This document shows, piece after piece, positions 18,538 to 26,819 of a DNA stretch of 58,042 bases. The position numbers were made by a program, and so were the translations under genes. Source of the stretch: Vallitalea maricola (GTDB lineage: Bacteria > Bacillota > Clostridia > Lachnospirales > Vallitaleaceae); contig NZ_BTPU01000006.1 of the NCBI RefSeq assembly GCF_036985595.1, positions 1-58,042 on the forward strand. Reading direction: 5' to 3'. Each line of letters starts with the position of its first letter. Position 1 is the stretch's first letter. The notes under the pieces are model-generated. The model was given only the letters and a program-made list of their open reading frames with translations, had not been told where the DNA came from and made no database searches.

Positions 18538-18674
18538 TTGACAGAAATTCAAGTATAGTGTATAATTTTCAACATGAATTCAAGGGTGGATTCTACATAG
18601 AAACTCTAATAGATATTAGATAAATGAGTGGACAATGAAGTCCATACGTCAAAAATGACGTATGGGCTTTTTTT
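18538..18674 (+). ncRNA. Short promoter-to-terminator transcription unit upstream of amt
   Basis: A textbook promoter (TTGACA 18538-18543, 17-base spacer, TATAAT 18561-18566) is followed about 100 nt later by a strong terminator: GTCCATACGTCA (18640-18651) pairs with 18656-18667 around an AAAA loop, then eight T. The predicted roughly 100-nt RNA has a 6-bp hairpin TCTAAT/ATTAGA. It also has TGGAC (18628-18632) that could pair with the GTCCA of the terminator arm, an antiterminator-like choice. No start codon with a ribosome site lies inside. It may be a small RNA or a leader regulator for amt; I recognise no riboswitch class. Confidence 0.55.
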
Positions 18675-18782
18675 ATTTATTTTTTATAGGAACTACGTTC
18701 TTGTTTAAATTTATTACGTTAGATAAATCATATCGTTATACTGTGTAAGGCAAATGTAGATATGATAGAAATAACGAGTGTA

Positions 18783-18882
18783 GATAGTATAGGGGAATAT
18801 GGAGCAGTGAGCCATGGAGGGCGAACTCAGCCGTTTAAACACGGACGTTTAATTGGCTGACGGAATATTCCCCTATACTATC
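18783..18882 (+). repeat. Family 2 hairpin repeat, copy A
   Basis: An 18-bp perfect outer stem (GATAGTATAGGGGAATAT, 18783-18800, with 18865-18882) holds a 64-nt interior. Inside are hairpin 1 (GCC-ATGGAG-GGC, 18811-18822) and hairpin 2 (CAGCCG, then TTTAAAC-ACGGAC-GTTTAA, then GGCTG). It lies 83 bases before the amt start in the same orientation, so it would be part of an amt leader if transcription starts upstream. Three other copies have different but still paired arms. Confidence 0.9.
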
Positions 18883-18965
18883 GGAGCGACCGTAGCCCAA
18901 ATTAGGAACTCAAATTATTCTATCTTTTAGAGGGTAAGCTGTTAAATATATACTAGAAGGGATGG

Positions 18966-20189
18966 ATGAGTAAAATGAATACAGCATTTATAATCAATTC
19001 GATGTGGGTACTGATAGCCAGCGTTTTTGTTTTTTTGATGCACGCAGGTTTTGCAATGGTAGAGGTTGGATTTACTCAATCAAAAAATGCAGTAAATATT
19101 ATCATGAAAAACTTTGTAACTGTTTCAATAGGAGTGATGTGCTATTTCTTTGTGGGTTATTCAATAATGTATGGTACAGATTTTGGTGGTATTATTGGTA
19201 CGGATATGCTTATGTTGATAGGAAAACCTGAAGATTTAAATGGAATATCCTTTGACGTATTCTTTTTCTTTCAAGCTATATTTGCAGCTACATGTGCAAC
19301 TATTGTATCAGGAGCTATGGCAGAAAGAACAAAATTTACTTCGTACATAATTTTCTGTTTAGTAGCTACGACTATTATATATCCATTAATAGGTCATTGG
19401 ATATGGGGAGGAGGATTTTTAGCTGAGCAATTTGGATTTAGAGATTTTGCAGGTGGAACAGCGGTTCATGCTGTAGGAGGTTTTTGTGCATTGATTGGTG
19501 CATATATGGTTGGACCTAGAACAGGCAAGTATAGGAGAAATAAACCTGTTGCTATACCAGGACATAATATACCATTAGGAGCACTAGGAGTGTTGATTCT
19601 CTGGTTTGGTTGGTTTGGATTTAATCCTGGGAGTACGTTAGATATTACATCTCCAGATACTATACATAGTGCGGTTACAACATTACTTAGCGGGGCTGCT
19701 GCAACTTTATCAAGTTTGATATTTTGTTGTTTGAAGTATAAAAATCCTGATGCGCCTCTTACTTTGAATGGTGCTCTTGCAGGATTGGTTGGAATAACGG
19801 CAGGAGCTAATGAAATATCTTATGTTGGTGCTATAATAGTAGGTTTATTGAGTGGTATCATTATGATTCTATCTGTAGAGTTTGTGGATTCAAAATTGAA
19901 AATTGATGATCCTGTAGGAGCTATATCAGTTCATGGGGTCTGTGGAATATTTGGGACGTTAGCTATAGGTGTTTTTTCAACTAATGGAGGTTTGTTATAT
20001 GGAGGAGGGCTTAAGGTGCTTAGCTCTCAATTAATTGGGGTAACGGTATGCGGAATAACTGCAATAACTTTGGCTTTTATAACTTTTTGGTTGATTAGAT
20101 TTTTTGTTGGTTTACGTGTTAGAGAAAAAACAGAAATTAATGGTTTAGATAATATAGAACATGGAATTTCAGCTTATATAAATCTGTGA
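18966..20189 (+). CDS. amt: Ammonium transporter (Amt family)
   Basis: A 407-residue membrane channel with about 11 helices. Recognisable family segments are HAGFAMVEVGFTQSKN, GAMAERTKFTSYI, GGTAVHAVGGFCALIGAYMVGPR (with one pore histidine) and SVHGVCGIFGTLAIG (second histidine region). It moves ammonium or ammonia across the cytoplasmic membrane. AAGGGATGG lies before the ATG. A PII protein gene follows 47 bases later, the usual Amt-GlnK pair in which PII blocks the channel when nitrogen is plentiful. Confidence 0.95.
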   Translation: MSKMNTAFIINSMWVLIASVFVFLMHAGFAMVEVGFTQSKNAVNIIMKNFVTVSIGVMCYFFVGYSIMYGTDFGGIIGTDMLMLIGKPEDLNGISFDVFFFFQAIFAATCATIVSGAMAERTKFTSYIIFCLVATTIIYPLIGHWIWGGGFLAEQFGFRDFAGGTAVHAVGGFCALIGAYMVGPRTGKYRRNKPVAIPGHNIPLGALGVLILWFGWFGFNPGSTLDITSPDTIHSAVTTLLSGAAATLSSLIFCCLKYKNPDAPLTLNGALAGLVGITAGANEISYVGAIIVGLLSGIIMILSVEFVDSKLKIDDPVGAISVHGVCGIFGTLAIGVFSTNGGLLYGGGLKVLSSQLIGVTVCGITAITLAFITFWLIRFFVGLRVREKTEINGLDNIEHGISAYINL

Positions 20190-20236
20190 TCATACTGAGA
20201 ATATTTATAGGTCTATATTAAAAGGGAGGATTATAT

Positions 20237-20584
20237 ATGGATAAAATGACTAAAATCGATATTATAACAAGAAGTTCCAAGTTTGAAGAATTAAAAGAAG
20301 CTCTTCATGATATTGGTATTACAGGTATGACTGTAACACAAGTTCTAGGCTGTGGTATGCAAAAGGGAATTACCGAGACATATAGAGGTATACCCCTTAC
20401 TATAAATCTTCTTCCAAAGGTAAAAGTTGAGATGGTAGTATGTGAAGTGCCTGTTGATAAGGTTATTGCAACGGCTAAAAAGGTATTGAAAACAGGACAG
20501 ATCGGGGACGGAAAGATATTTTTATATCCTGTTGAGAATGTAATAAAGATTAGAACGGGTGAAGAGGGTGTTAAGGCACTCTAG
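20237..20584 (+). CDS. PII nitrogen regulatory protein (GlnK/GlnB type)
   Basis: A 115-residue PII protein. The T-loop reads KGITETYRGIPLTINLLPKVK, and the B-loop region has KTGQIGDGKIFLYPVENVIKIRTGE, which binds ATP, ADP and 2-oxoglutarate. Paired with amt it most likely docks in the channel. In the T-loop the tyrosine used for uridylylation in enterobacteria (RGAEY) is replaced (RGIPL), though an earlier Tyr remains, so control is probably by ligand alone. GGGAGG lies before the ATG. Confidence 0.94.
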   Translation: MDKMTKIDIITRSSKFEELKEALHDIGITGMTVTQVLGCGMQKGITETYRGIPLTINLLPKVKVEMVVCEVPVDKVIATAKKVLKTGQIGDGKIFLYPVENVIKIRTGEEGVKAL

Positions 20585-20625
20585 GTAATAAAAAAGTAAA
20601 TTTGAATATGGTGGGTTTATATTAA

Positions 20626-20672
20626 GAGCTTAAGTCTTTATAATTAAAAGGCTTAGGCTCAATATGTTTTTT
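20626..20672 (+). terminator. Terminator after amt-PII
   Basis: GAGCTTAAGTCTT (20626-20638) pairs with AAGGCTTAGGCTC (20648-20660), with two G-T pairs, followed by AATATG and six T. It closes the ammonium operon. Confidence 0.7.
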
Positions 20673-20789
20673 ATAATTAGAAATTACTCCTTAAATTTAG
20701 TTAATGTAGAAATTTTCATATATATATGATATAATGTTATAAAAATAAATATGTATAAGTAACTCTATTGTTAAGGCGGTAATTTTTAA

Positions 20790-21518
20790 ATGAAGAGAAC
20801 AACGATTTTATTATCAAGCATAATTTTAACAATTTTTTTAGTAACATCATGTAAAAATGATACTAACATAAATACAAATGACACCGAGATATTAACACAA
20901 ACTGGGATAGTACAGTTATTAGAAGAAAAAGAATATCTACTAACTAGATTCTACATACCCTATGATGAATATAGAGATATATATGTTAAATATATGAAAG
21001 ATGGGGAAGCGGTTGATGAGCAATATCTATATATGAATGCTGTAAAAGATGATTTTGAATGGGTACCCATGAAAGATTTTATTGGTAAGGATATAGATGA
21101 AACCAGGGAATATTTACTAAGTACAGGTTATCCTCTTGACTCATCTGATAATTTTATACAGATGATGGATGAAGAAATGCATGAAATAGAGATTAGTGAT
21201 GTTTATCAAGATAATTATAATGAGGATTGGAGCTATGTATTTGTAAGAGAGACATTTCAGAGTAAAACGGACAAATATTATGGTGTCATAAAATATCATT
21301 TTGAATTAAAAGATGGTGAGTATAAAATAATTGATAAGGCCCAAAATTATAATTTGTTCTTTACTAATGAAGAATTAAAGACTCTTTCAAAAGAAGAGAT
21401 TGATGAAAGGATTGAAAATCAACCTTTCAGATATATAAATGATGAACTAGTAGAATATACAAAGACTATTGATTTGAAAAAATTAATTAGTGATATAGAA
21501 GAAAAAAACCAAGAGTAA
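20790..21518 (+). CDS. Predicted lipoprotein, function unknown
   Basis: A 242-residue protein with a lipoprotein signal peptide: a basic start (MKR), a hydrophobic core and lipobox LVTSC at residues 17-21, so it is probably anchored on the outer face of the membrane. The mature part is acidic, rich in Tyr, Asp and Glu, with no cysteine and no motif I recognise. It stands alone between the ammonium operon and the amino-sugar genes. Its own terminator follows. No function is proposed. Confidence 0.82.
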   Translation: MKRTTILLSSIILTIFLVTSCKNDTNINTNDTEILTQTGIVQLLEEKEYLLTRFYIPYDEYRDIYVKYMKDGEAVDEQYLYMNAVKDDFEWVPMKDFIGKDIDETREYLLSTGYPLDSSDNFIQMMDEEMHEIEISDVYQDNYNEDWSYVFVRETFQSKTDKYYGVIKYHFELKDGEYKIIDKAQNYNLFFTNEELKTLSKEEIDERIENQPFRYINDELVEYTKTIDLKKLISDIEEKNQE

Positions 21519-21871
21519 CTTTGTGGGTTATAATCTGATGATTGGAGCCATTATATGTAAACCAAAATAAGAATAAGGTTAGTTTCATAAACATTTTATT
21601 ATTGATTAAAGTATTTATGAGCTAACCTTTTTTGCATTTTACGAAAACATATCATGACATATCTGAAATAGAATAGAATGGTTTTAATATGCATCAAGTA
21701 ATCTTGAATTGTAATTGGTTTCATTATGAGTCAAATATCTTGACAAGTATATTGTATTATGATATTTTGAATATATAAAATTACATATCTAACTACAAAA
21801 TAAGTAGATTATAGTTATAATTGATGTATTGATAAATAATAGTTTCGTAGTGAAATAAAGGGGGAGGAATA
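21519..21871. other. Intergenic gap with terminator and ROK-gene promoter region
   Basis: Contains the lipoprotein terminator (stem arms 21575-21591 and 21614-21629, followed by T). The second half is AT-rich and includes TTGACAAG at about 21740 with TATGAT about 14 bases on, a weak promoter candidate for the ROK gene. Confidence 0.45.
21575..21633 (+). terminator. Terminator after lipoprotein gene
   Basis: AAGGTTAGTTTCATAAA pairs with TTTATGAGCTAACCTT (one mismatch) across a 22-base loop, followed by TTTT. It is a Rho-independent terminator shape. Confidence 0.75.
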
Positions 21872-23071
21872 TTGAAGATAAATAATAAATCTATTGATGG
21901 AAATAGAAAGGTTCTCCTTAATTATATTAGAGAAAATGAACCTGTATCAAGAACTGATGTATGGAATAATACAGCATTATCTAAGCCAACAGTAACTAGG
22001 ATAGTAGATGAGCTAATTAAAAGTGATATTCTACTTGAAACAGGTGAAGCTGGAACTGATAATACGACAGTAGGTAGAAAACCCATTCTCTTGAAGGTGA
22101 ATCCAAAAGCTTTTTACTGTATTGGCTTGGATATTACTAGAACCCTCATAAAAGGAACAATACTTGATATTAATAGAAATATAATTGCTAGAAAAGAAGA
22201 AAGCGTAAGATACATAAAAGAAGAAAAAGAATTCCTCGATAATGTAAAAACAGTAATAGAAAAATTGATTTCCCAATCTGGGCTTGATGAAGATAAAATA
22301 TTAGGAATTGGAATAGGTGTTCCATGTACTGTTGATTACAAGACAGGGATACTAATGGATTTCAACATAAATAAAGAACCAAGACAGATTAATCTTAAGG
22401 AGTATCTTGAGAAAATTTTCAAGTTGCCTGTTTATATTGATAATAACGCTAATATCTCTGTTCTAGGTGAATATTGGTATGGTTATGGCAAAGGATATAG
22501 AAACATCATTTACATCATGTGCAATCAAGGTGTAGGAAGTGGGATCATTGTTGAAGGAAACATATTAAGGGGTAAAAATAGTGTTGCCGGTGAGATAGGG
22601 CATCAAAAAATAGGACAAGATGGCAGACTCTGTACATGCGGTAAAAAAGGCTGTTTGGAGGCATATTGTGGTACGGAAGCTATAGAAACAGAAGTGAAAG
22701 ATGAATTGACTAGAGGTGCGAAGAGTATAATAACAGATTATATCGGAGAAGATTATGACCAAATTACATTTGAATTAATAAACAAGTGTGCTTCTAATAA
22801 TGATAAATTATGTAGGAATGTTTTGGATAAGGCTGAAAAAACATTAAGTCTTGGTGTATCTAATATAATCAATATACTTAATCCTGATATGGTTATTCTT
22901 TCAGGCGAGTTTTTTAGATACAGAGACAATATAACAGATAGAATTGAATTATATGCAAAAGAGCAGTTGTTCAATTTGGTAGGTGAAGATACATTATTTG
23001 TACATAGACAAGATGCTGACATAGTAAATGGAGTTTCAGCTGGTACATTAGTTTATAAAGACATATTTTAA
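21872..23071 (+). CDS. ROK-family transcriptional regulator (NagC/XylR type)
   Basis: A 399-residue regulator. The N-terminal winged helix (residues about 10-65, NEPVSRTDVWNNTALSKPTVTRIVDEL) is fused to a ROK sugar-kinase-like domain with the zinc motif CTCGKKGCLEAYCG and the glycine-rich GVGSGIIVEGNILRG. The start is TTG at 21872, strongly supported by GGGGGAGG. It is followed 28 bases later by a nagB-like gene, so it most likely controls amino-sugar catabolism, as NagC does, with GlcNAc-6-P or a related sugar as the signal (inference). Confidence 0.92.
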   Translation: MKINNKSIDGNRKVLLNYIRENEPVSRTDVWNNTALSKPTVTRIVDELIKSDILLETGEAGTDNTTVGRKPILLKVNPKAFYCIGLDITRTLIKGTILDINRNIIARKEESVRYIKEEKEFLDNVKTVIEKLISQSGLDEDKILGIGIGVPCTVDYKTGILMDFNINKEPRQINLKEYLEKIFKLPVYIDNNANISVLGEYWYGYGKGYRNIIYIMCNQGVGSGIIVEGNILRGKNSVAGEIGHQKIGQDGRLCTCGKKGCLEAYCGTEAIETEVKDELTRGAKSIITDYIGEDYDQITFELINKCASNNDKLCRNVLDKAEKTLSLGVSNIINILNPDMVILSGEFFRYRDNITDRIELYAKEQLFNLVGEDTLFVHRQDADIVNGVSAGTLVYKDIF

Positions 23072-23099
23072 AGTAAAAAAATCACAAGGAGGCTTTACA

Positions 23100-23927
23100 A
23101 TGAAGGACTATTACACAATTGGAGAAGGCAAATTAGGGGAAAATAGTAAGATTCCATTAGAGATAATGGATACAGAGGACGATATGTATCATGATATGGC
23201 ATGGGCTATGTTTGATGCTATAAAAGAAAATAATGAAAATGGTAAAAATACTATATTCATCTGTCCAGTAGGACCAGTTGGTCAATACAAAAGATTTGCA
23301 AGAATCGTTAATAAGTATCGTCTTAATCTTAATGACGTATATATATTTAATATGGATGAATATCTTAATGATGACATGACTATGATTGATACAGATGACC
23401 CTCTTAGTTTTAAAGGATTTATGGATAGAGAGTTATATGGTAAAATTGACGAAGATATAAATGTTCCCAAAGACCACAGATTTTTCCCTGAACCTGGAAA
23501 AGAGAATGAAATATTCGAAAAGATGGAGGAACTTGGTGGAGTTGATATATGTTTTGGCGGTGTAGGTATTAATGGACATGTTGCTTTTAATGAGCCACCA
23601 GAAGAATGTGAAAATATAATAGATCAAGAATTTAGAAATATTGGAACTAGAACTCTAAAGATATCAAGAGAAACTAGAACCATCAATGCAGCAGGTGCAT
23701 TAGGTGGAGCTATTGAGTCATTACCAAAATGGTGTATTACCATTGGTATGAAGGAAATTCTTAGTGCAAAAAAAATACGTCTGTATATGTTTAGAGATTG
23801 GCATAGAGCAGTAACAAGACGAGCTATCTATGGTGAGGTAACAGCTAAATTCCCAGTTAGTTTTTTACAAGAACATGATGATGCTAAAATAACTATTTCT
23901 AAATATGTAGCAAAGAAACCATATTAA
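23100..23927 (+). CDS. nagB: Glucosamine-6-phosphate deaminase-like protein
   Basis: A 275-residue member of the NagB/6-phosphogluconolactonase fold. Motifs are the catalytic FNMDEYLNDD and GGVGINGHVAFNEP. The C-terminal half differs somewhat from standard NagB (KKIRLYMFRDWHRAVTRRAIYGE where others have a GxxKA segment), so it may be a variant deaminase or isomerase for a related amino-sugar phosphate. It is expected to make fructose-6-P and ammonia from glucosamine-6-P. AAGGAGG lies before the ATG; co-transcribed with the ROK regulator. Confidence 0.88.
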   Translation: MKDYYTIGEGKLGENSKIPLEIMDTEDDMYHDMAWAMFDAIKENNENGKNTIFICPVGPVGQYKRFARIVNKYRLNLNDVYIFNMDEYLNDDMTMIDTDDPLSFKGFMDRELYGKIDEDINVPKDHRFFPEPGKENEIFEKMEELGGVDICFGGVGINGHVAFNEPPEECENIIDQEFRNIGTRTLKISRETRTINAAGALGGAIESLPKWCITIGMKEILSAKKIRLYMFRDWHRAVTRRAIYGEVTAKFPVSFLQEHDDAKITISKYVAKKPY

Positions 23928-23975
23928 TTAAAATAGTAAAAACTAATATATATAAAACAATTATTCTAGCATTAT

Positions 23976-24009
23976 AAAGCACCTATTATAAATTTTATAG
24001 GTGCTTTTT
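23976..24009 (+). terminator. Terminator after nagB
   Basis: Perfect 11-bp stem AAAGCACCTAT / ATAGGTGCTTT (23976-23986 with 23997-24007) with a 10-base loop, then T. Strong intrinsic terminator. Confidence 0.88.
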
Positions 24010-24034
24010 GTTATATAGTTATCCATATTATAAC

Positions 24035-24433
24035 TTATTTGTGAAAACTACTAATTATAGTATAGCCTAAAAGAATCTGAAATAATTTAGAAATAAACAA
24101 CATATTATTTACTGCAAAATAATAGGGTATTATTCCTATATATACTAATAGTGGCAATAAACTAATTATTAAGCTTGGTAACCCTATGATTATTAATTTA
24201 TTAGTATCTTTTTTCCATTTACCGCATGTATTAATTTCTTTAAAAAATGAAATTAATCCTATACTAATACCAAATAATATTAGACAAATAATTGGAAATA
24301 TAACTAATAATATATTGTAGTTATACGTTTTTTTTATGTAATTATTAGTATGATTAATAACTTTGTAATTAAAAAATGCAATCACCAAAATTATTATATA
24401 ATTTATTATATAATTTATATTTGTTTTTTTCAT
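24035..24433 (-). CDS. Small integral membrane protein, function unknown
   Basis: A 132-residue hydrophobic protein with four predicted membrane helices (about residues 7-24, 40-65, 78-98, 105-127). It is very rich in Ile and Asn and has no motif I recognise. GGAGAA lies just before the ATG on the minus strand. It is divergent from an exported protein gene across 177 bases; the two could be functionally linked, but there is no evidence beyond position. Confidence 0.7.
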   Translation of the reverse strand: MKKTNINYIINYIIILVIAFFNYKVINHTNNYIKKTYNYNILLVIFPIICLILFGISIGLISFFKEINTCGKWKKDTNKLIIIGLPSLIISLLPLLVYIGIIPYYFAVNNMLFISKLFQILLGYTIISSFHK

Positions 24434-24610
24434 AAGAGTATTCTCCTTTAGAGGTATTTAATTATAAAAATATTATAGTTGAGTTGAATTGATTTGTAAT
24501 ATATATAATATATCATAATTAAACAATAATGTAAATAAGTATTGAAAAATTTCTAACAATATGATATATTTGAAATGATTTGATTATAAAATTACATAAG
24601 GAGGAAAAAC

Positions 24611-25303
24611 ATGAAAAAGCTTTTGAAAGTAAAAAAATTATTATTAATAGGAGTATTAATTATAATCTCTATATCCACACTACCAGTTAATGCAAAATGT
24701 TCTATTGATAATAAAGAAGTAGTATTTAATCAAGAAAAGTTAGAAAAATATTCATCGGTTTTTGAAGAAATGGAAAAATCATTAACTATTGATAAAAAGA
24801 ATTTGGAAAATTTTAATGTATTAGTCTTAAATAACGGGGAATCAACAAAAATTGTTACATCAACAATTCGTAATGATGATTCGGCAATAGAAACTGTTGG
24901 AATTATTTATAGTGAGAAATCATCAACAAGTATAATAGGTGTTGAAGAAACTAAAATAGTAACACATGCTAAACTTTTTATAAGAACAGAAATAAGTAAA
25001 GATACTAATTTTAGAGGGGATATTATAATTAAATTATCAAAGATTGAAGGAGAAGTACTTGCTCTATACGATGGAGCAACAGTTAAAGAAATTCAAATAA
25101 CTGCTGGACAAGGTTCTGTGTTTGATTCAAATAATAATAGAACAGAATCATTTGAAACAACGGGTACTAGCTATAGTAAAAGCTATGATTGGCCATATAT
25201 GATAATTGATGAAACTCAGTATAGTTATGCAGGACACAATGCTGTTTGGATAATTCAAAGAGGTTCTAGTACATACAATGAAAGGATTTCAGCCGATTAT
25301 TAA
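24611..25303 (+). CDS. Exported protein, function unknown
   Basis: A 230-residue protein with a clear signal peptide (LKVKKLLLIGVLIIISI core, cleavage near VNAK at about residue 30) and an otherwise soluble, Ser/Thr-rich, probably beta-rich body. No cysteine motif, no anchor and no recognised domain. The start is preceded by AAGGAGG. A terminator follows. It is probably secreted; I see no basis for assigning a function. Confidence 0.78.
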   Translation: MKKLLKVKKLLLIGVLIIISISTLPVNAKCSIDNKEVVFNQEKLEKYSSVFEEMEKSLTIDKKNLENFNVLVLNNGESTKIVTSTIRNDDSAIETVGIIYSEKSSTSIIGVEETKIVTHAKLFIRTEISKDTNFRGDIIIKLSKIEGEVLALYDGATVKEIQITAGQGSVFDSNNNRTESFETTGTSYSKSYDWPYMIIDETQYSYAGHNAVWIIQRGSSTYNERISADY

Positions 25304-25385
25304 TTTTTAAAGATATATTAATAATATCAATAAGTGTATAATAGAAATATTATTTTTAAATATGGTATAAAGAAATAGTCATTAC

Positions 25386-25442
25386 AATAATCTATATAAT
25401 AGATTTTATACATAGAAAAGTCTATATATAGATTATTTTTTT
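25386..25442 (+). terminator. Terminator after exported-protein gene
   Basis: AATAATCTATATA (25386-25398) pairs perfectly with TATATAGATTATT (25425-25437), and inner TAGA/TCTA pairing follows; a run of seven to eight T comes next. Confidence 0.7.
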
Positions 25443-25469
25443 ATTTTGTTGAAATATAAAAAAAATATA

Positions 25470-25483
25470 TACATTCGTGTGTA
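25470..25483. promoter_or_regulatory. LacI-type operator 1 (TACATTCGTGTGTA)
   Basis: A 14-base palindrome of the form TACAnnCGnnTGTA with the central CG step typical of LacI-family operators. It overlaps the -35 region (TGTACA) of the LacI gene promoter, so the repressor probably controls itself. The matching site lies at 26671-26684 before the ABC transporter operon. Confidence 0.75.
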
Positions 25484-25625
25484 CAAACTATAATATTTGT
25501 GATATAATCATTTTATTACAAGCAAAAAAGTAAATTATATAAAAAAATGTACAAAAAAACATTTGTAAATTAAATTAAATTAATTATAGAATATATTAAT
25601 GTATTGGTAAGCGGGGCGATTTTTT

Positions 25626-26645
25626 ATGAGTAGTAAAAGAGTTACAAGAAAAGATGTAGCAAAACGAGCAGGAGTAACACCAACTATTGTATCGTATGTT
25701 ACTAATAATAATAGATATGTAAGTCAAGAGAAGAGAGAAAGAGTTCTACAAGCTATAAAAGAATTAGGTTATCACCCTAATACTGTTGCACTAGGCTTGA
25801 AATGTAAAAAAAGTTATCATATAGCTTTTATATGTGATGATATAAGTAATGAACACTTTGCAAAAATTGTAATGGATATGGAAGATATAGCCAATGAGAG
25901 AGGTTATATTATTTCTTTTTGCAATACAAGAAGAGATGAACAGTATATTAATAAATTAATAAGTAGACAATTTGATGGGGCTATAATAAGTACCGATATC
26001 TTAGAAGGAGAATTAATAAATAAATTCCCTGATATTGGCATTCCTACTATTTTATTTGGAAATAGAATACATGAAAATATTTCTAAGGATATTACATTTG
26101 TCAATATAGATATTTATGGAGGAACTCTAAGAGCAATGGAGCATCTAGTTAAGGAAGGTCATACAAAAATAGCTTTTGTTGATTCAAGTCTAAAAGAACA
26201 GGATACCATAGATTATAATGATCTAAGAGTAAAAGGTTATGCTGAGATTCATGAGAAGTATAACATGGAGCTTAACAAAGATTATATTATTCAAGGTGCA
26301 AATGGCTACAAGGATGTTTTTGAAAAAAGTTATCAGTTATTTCAATCTAAGGATAGACCTACTGCGATTTTAGTGAATGACGATATGCATGCTTATATTG
26401 TAATGAGTGCAGTCAAGTCCCTTAATCTGCAAGTACCAGAGGATGTATCAATTATAGGATATAACGATACAACTATAGCCAAATATATGGTTCCTAGATT
26501 AACAACTGTTGAAATTCCAAGAAAAAAAATAAGCAGGGCAGCATTGGAATTATTAATTGATAAAATAGAAGGAAAAGTTGTAAAAGACATTGATATAGAT
26601 ACTGATTTAATTATTGGTAATACCACAAAATCTATGACACAGTAG
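25626..26645 (+). CDS. LacI-family transcriptional repressor of amino-sugar operon
   Basis: A 339-residue repressor. The DNA-binding domain is VTRKDVAKRAGVTPTIVSYVTNN with the hinge helix HPNTVALGLK, followed by a periplasmic-binding-like effector domain (residues about 62-335). It stands just before an ABC sugar importer, SIS isomerase and nagA genes. Matching palindromes lie before both the regulator and that operon, so it is the likely local repressor. Effector probably an amino sugar or chito-oligosaccharide (inference). Confidence 0.93.
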   Translation: MSSKRVTRKDVAKRAGVTPTIVSYVTNNNRYVSQEKRERVLQAIKELGYHPNTVALGLKCKKSYHIAFICDDISNEHFAKIVMDMEDIANERGYIISFCNTRRDEQYINKLISRQFDGAIISTDILEGELINKFPDIGIPTILFGNRIHENISKDITFVNIDIYGGTLRAMEHLVKEGHTKIAFVDSSLKEQDTIDYNDLRVKGYAEIHEKYNMELNKDYIIQGANGYKDVFEKSYQLFQSKDRPTAILVNDDMHAYIVMSAVKSLNLQVPEDVSIIGYNDTTIAKYMVPRLTTVEIPRKKISRAALELLIDKIEGKVVKDIDIDTDLIIGNTTKSMTQ

Positions 26646-26670
26646 AATTATATATTTTTTTGGGGTGTGT

Positions 26671-26684
26671 ACATACGAGTGTAT
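26671..26684. promoter_or_regulatory. LacI-type operator 2 (TACATACGAGTGTA)
   Basis: Same TACAnnCGnnTGTA palindrome as operator 1; read on the minus strand, the flanks also match (TATATACA...TGTACA). It overlaps a candidate -35 (TGTACA 26669-26674), about 140 bases before the substrate-binding protein gene. Confidence 0.75.
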
Positions 26685-26819
26685 ATATTATTTTATATTA
26701 CAGATTCATTAGAAACAAAATAAATATTTTTACGCTTTCTTTGAAGTGGTGAGATATATTTACATAAGTAATATGTCTATCATTATAAATTTAAAATTAT
26801 AACTAAAAGGAGTGTTAAT

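Larger units (their letters stand above)
25304..25625. other. Intergenic gap: terminator, operator and promoter of the LacI gene
   Basis: Left part: hairpin terminator of the exported protein gene (25386-25440). Right part: operator at 25470-25483 and the promoter of the LacI gene (TGTACA 25480-25485, 17 bases, TATAAT 25503-25508). Confidence 0.6.

Noticed and set aside
18783..18882. Family 2 repeats as integron attC sites
   Set aside because: The paired shape is similar in spirit, but the GTTRRRY/RYYYAAC core boxes are absent at the stem ends and no integrase or cassette genes are nearby.
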